A DNA stretch of 8,766 nucleotides from an uncultured Bacilli bacterium (lineage in GTDB: Bacteria; Bacillota_I; Bacilli_A; RF39; UBA660). The notes beneath the pieces are model-generated. The model did no database searches. It was given only the letters and a program-made list of their open reading frames with translations, and had not been told where the DNA came from. A program made the translations under genes and the position numbers. Location: assembly GCA_944336815.1 (NCBI GenBank), contig CALVLG010000040.1, positions 1 to 8,766 of the forward strand, written 5' to 3'. Positions 7,358 through 8,766 of the stretch are shown one piece after another; position 1 is the stretch's first letter, and every line of letters starts with the position of its first letter.

Positions 7358-7972
7358 TTATTTTATAATTTCATCCGTAATTAAATAAGAGTTAGAATAT
7401 TCTTGGCTTGTTTTTTTAAAATGATGAATGCCGTATATAAAAGTTTCTATTTTTTTATTTTGAAAATAAGCCATTATTTTGGGACTCATTATAATTTCTA
7501 AAAGACAAATAAAGTCGTAAGCTTGATAGTCTTCTTCGCTGTTAAAAAGATAATTTAAAACGCCATATTTTTCACTTTTTTTGGTCATAATCATTTTTTT
7601 AATTAGTTTATTTGAAAAACTCATCACATAAATGTTTTTATTTTTATGGTGCTGAATTATTTTTTGGAAAGCTCTAATGTTTAGATCTTCTTCTTTAATT
7701 TCAAAAAGAAATATTTTAGAGCTTGATATTTTTAAGACATCATTTAAGGTTGGTAAATTATATTTAGCTTTTAAATCTTTATAATTAGTAAGGGAAATTA
7801 TATCTTCTTTAATTAAGGGGTTATGACAGATAACAAAAACCCCATCTTTACTTGTTCTTATGTCACATTCAAAACCAGCGTAATGGGGGTTATTTAAAGC
7901 ATTTTGAAAGGCTTTTAAGGTATTTTCTTGGGCATTAATTTTTAAGCCACGATGAGCAATTAAATTATTCAT
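7358..7972 (-). CDS. Glycerophosphodiester phosphodiesterase, short form
   Basis: This GDPD-family TIM-barrel enzyme is expected to hydrolyse glycerophosphodiesters, such as deacylated phospholipids, to glycerol-3-phosphate and an alcohol. The catalytic set is visible: AHRG with H7 and R8, ENT (E16-N17), FECDIR with E35 and D37, then H50 in CHNP (usually HD in the family), and FEIK with E91 and K93. The C-terminus keeps a LITDE segment resembling the final barrel strand. At 204 residues it is shorter than the usual 230-260, mainly through compact middle loops, yet it has no frameshift. No signal peptide or transmembrane anchor is present, so it should act in the cytoplasm. The start ATG at 7972 directly precedes the AHRG strand as in relatives. 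It has no clear ribosome binding site and lies in a small hairpin. It follows the holin-like gene by 31 bases and is probably co-transcribed. Confidence 0.9.
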   Translation of the reverse strand: MNNLIAHRGLKINAQENTLKAFQNALNNPHYAGFECDIRTSKDGVFVICHNPLIKEDIISLTNYKDLKAKYNLPTLNDVLKISSSKIFLFEIKEEDLNIRAFQKIIQHHKNKNIYVMSFSNKLIKKMIMTKKSEKYGVLNYLFNSEEDYQAYDFICLLEIIMSPKIMAYFQNKKIETFIYGIHHFKKTSQEYSNSYLITDEIIK

Positions 7973-7985
7973 ATTAAAGAATATG
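7970..7985 (-). repeat. Small hairpin enclosing the GDPD start codon
   Basis: Plus-strand catatt (7970-7975) and aatatg (7980-7985) are perfect inverted repeats around a four-base loop. In the RNA the start codon forms the end of the 3' arm. The stem is only six pairs, four or more of them A-U, so it would be weak. No good Shine-Dalgarno sequence precedes this gene. Confidence 0.4.
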
Positions 7986-8003
7986 CCTAAGAAAGATAAG
8001 ATA

Positions 8004-8285
8004 TTAAGAATCTTTTGGCTTTTTATAATTAAAATCGCTTAGACCATTAGAACTTAAACTTATAGTCATGGCACTTAAAATATATAAAAGCATATCAATA
8101 AAGTGAAATGTATGTTGCGCTAGTCGCATGATAAGAAGTAAGAAAAAGGAAATAATAAAACTCCAGATCTTGGTAGGAATTTTCTTTATTTTACCTAATT
8201 GCTTTGTAAATTCAACAATCATAAATACCATTGAAACAAACGTCGTGTAATTAGCTAGAGTTTCCCAAGTTATAAAGTCATTCAT
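8004..8285 (-). CDS. Small holin-like membrane protein
   Basis: This 93-residue membrane protein has three probable helices, at about residues 11-26, 40-55 and 62-79, and a polar, lysine-bearing C-terminal tail. The start (MNDFITWETLANY), a first helix ending in FTKQLGKIKKIPTK and the second helix after it resemble a family of small phage holins in Gram-positive bacteria, which form membrane pores that release endolysin. That resemblance is from memory of the pattern, not a search. No endolysin, portal, tail or integrase gene lies in the window, so a domesticated or stand-alone role is equally possible. The ATG at 8285 has a near-perfect AAAAGGAGGG at 8291-8300, five bases upstream, implying high translation. 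The A/T-rich gap 8301-8320 could hold a promoter (TATAAA-like), but no matching -35 is evident. The downstream GDPD gene is probably in the same transcript. Confidence 0.75.
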   Translation of the reverse strand: MNDFITWETLANYTTFVSMVFMIVEFTKQLGKIKKIPTKIWSFIISFFLLLIMRLAQHTFHFIDMLLYILSAMTISLSSNGLSDFNYKKPKDS

Positions 8286-8320
8286 GTCTACCCTCCTTTT
8301 TTATAATTAAATTTTGCATA

Positions 8321-8348
8321 AGAAAAAGCCCTAAAGATTTAGTGCTTT
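8321..8348 (-). terminator. Rho-independent terminator overlapping a stop codon
   Basis: On the minus strand AAAGC (8348-8344) pairs with GCTTT (8329-8325). After a single mismatch, CTAA (8342-8339) pairs with TTAG (8334-8331) around a four-base loop. The second arm runs into TTTTT (8327-8323). The T run is short and partly inside the stem, so termination may be moderate. The stop codon of the upstream gene (8341-8339) lies in the stem. Confidence 0.6.
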
Positions 8349-8766
8349 CTTCTTTTATCTTCTTCTGGGCCTACAAAAGTCAAGCTGTCTTTTAAGTGTT
8401 TACCTTGTCTTATTTCTTCGTCAATATCAATACCTAAAGACAATAGCCATTCTTTTTCACGGCCTTTCCATTTTTCCGCGTCCCTATCAACTTGCTCATA
8501 AACAAAGGCGTTATAATCTAAGGCTTGAAGAGTTTCTAAATTGCCTTTTTTTGTGTATATATCACTCTTTTTTAAAACAAATTCTTCATAATTTCTAATG
8601 ACATCTTTTTCTATATCCGTATATAGCAAACTAGTTTCACCACATACACCATATCTGGAAACAAATTCGCTTTCGGGATGCACTAAAGGAAAATTACCCA
8701 GATAAATCAAATCATATTTATCTTCCTTTTTGGAAAAAAACATTTCAAATGAATAAGCATAGATAA
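8339..8766 (-). CDS. Unrecognised soluble protein, 5' end probably beyond the window
   Basis: I do not recognise this protein. From the ATG at 8743 it has 134 residues, but the frame stays open for seven more codons (IYAYSFE) to the window edge, and no ribosome binding site precedes that ATG. The real start therefore probably lies upstream and this is a 3' fragment. The visible part is soluble and highly charged: a possible strand (YDLIYLGNFPL, residues 10-20 from that ATG), one cysteine in RYGVCGETS (30-38), a long helix-prone charged stretch (about 45-115, including DAEKWKGREKEW), and a polar end (GPEEDKRRKH). There is no membrane helix and no catalytic motif I can name. It ends in its own terminator, so it is transcriptionally separate from the holin-like gene downstream. 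Confidence 0.7.
   Translation of the reverse strand, partial: IYAYSFEMFFSKKEDKYDLIYLGNFPLVHPESEFVSRYGVCGETSLLYTDIEKDVIRNYEEFVLKKSDIYTKKGNLETLQALDYNAFVYEQVDRDAEKWKGREKEWLLSLGIDIDEEIRQGKHLKDSLTFVGPEEDKRRKH

Noticed and set aside
1..8766. Mycoplasma genetic code (TGA as tryptophan)
   Set aside because: TGA ends nusB and xseA exactly where the families end, and tryptophans I checked in conserved motifs are TGG.
1..8766. CRISPR arrays, tRNA or rRNA genes, insertion sequences
   Set aside because: No regularly spaced repeats, cloverleaf sequences or transposase fragments are visible, and coding sequence fills nearly the whole window.

Overview
The window reads as ordinary chromosome from an AT-rich Gram-positive-like bacterium of the Bacillota/Mollicutes side of the tree (G+C about one third by eye, not counted). 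Shine-Dalgarno sites are strong. Tryptophan is TGG, and TGA is used as a stop (end of nusB and of xseA), so the standard bacterial code applies rather than the mycoplasma code. All ten genes I can support lie on the minus strand, and no gene-free stretch exceeds 100 bases. The gene set (archaeal/eukaryotic-type ProRS, ExoVII, NusB, MutS1, a short GDPD) would suit an uncultured gut Bacilli/RF39-like lineage, but that placement is inference.

Reading in the direction of transcription (right to left), four blocks appear. (1) 8766-8339: the 3' part of an unrecognised soluble protein, open at the window edge, ending in a rho-independent terminator that overlaps its stop. (2) 8285-7358: a small three-helix membrane protein resembling phage holins, followed by a short glycerophosphodiester phosphodiesterase. 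(3) 7286-4225: mutS with a GTG start and an extended -10 promoter, then an unrecognised 168-residue protein two bases downstream. A terminator overlaps the end of that gene. (4) 4174-1: nusB, a HipA-like kinase-fold protein, xseA, xseB and proS (cut by the window edge). Every neighbouring pair in block 4 overlaps, by 4, 8, 8 and 20 bases, so the block looks like one translationally coupled operon.

Functionally the window is mostly information processing: mismatch repair (MutS), single-strand DNA degradation (ExoVII large and small subunits), transcription elongation/antitermination (NusB) and tRNA charging (ProRS). The least explained elements are the kinase-like protein between nusB and xseA, the protein coupled to mutS where mutL often sits, the holin-like/GDPD pair, and a terminator only 25 bases upstream of the nusB start codon. 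I found no tRNA, rRNA, CRISPR array, transposase or recognisable riboswitch.
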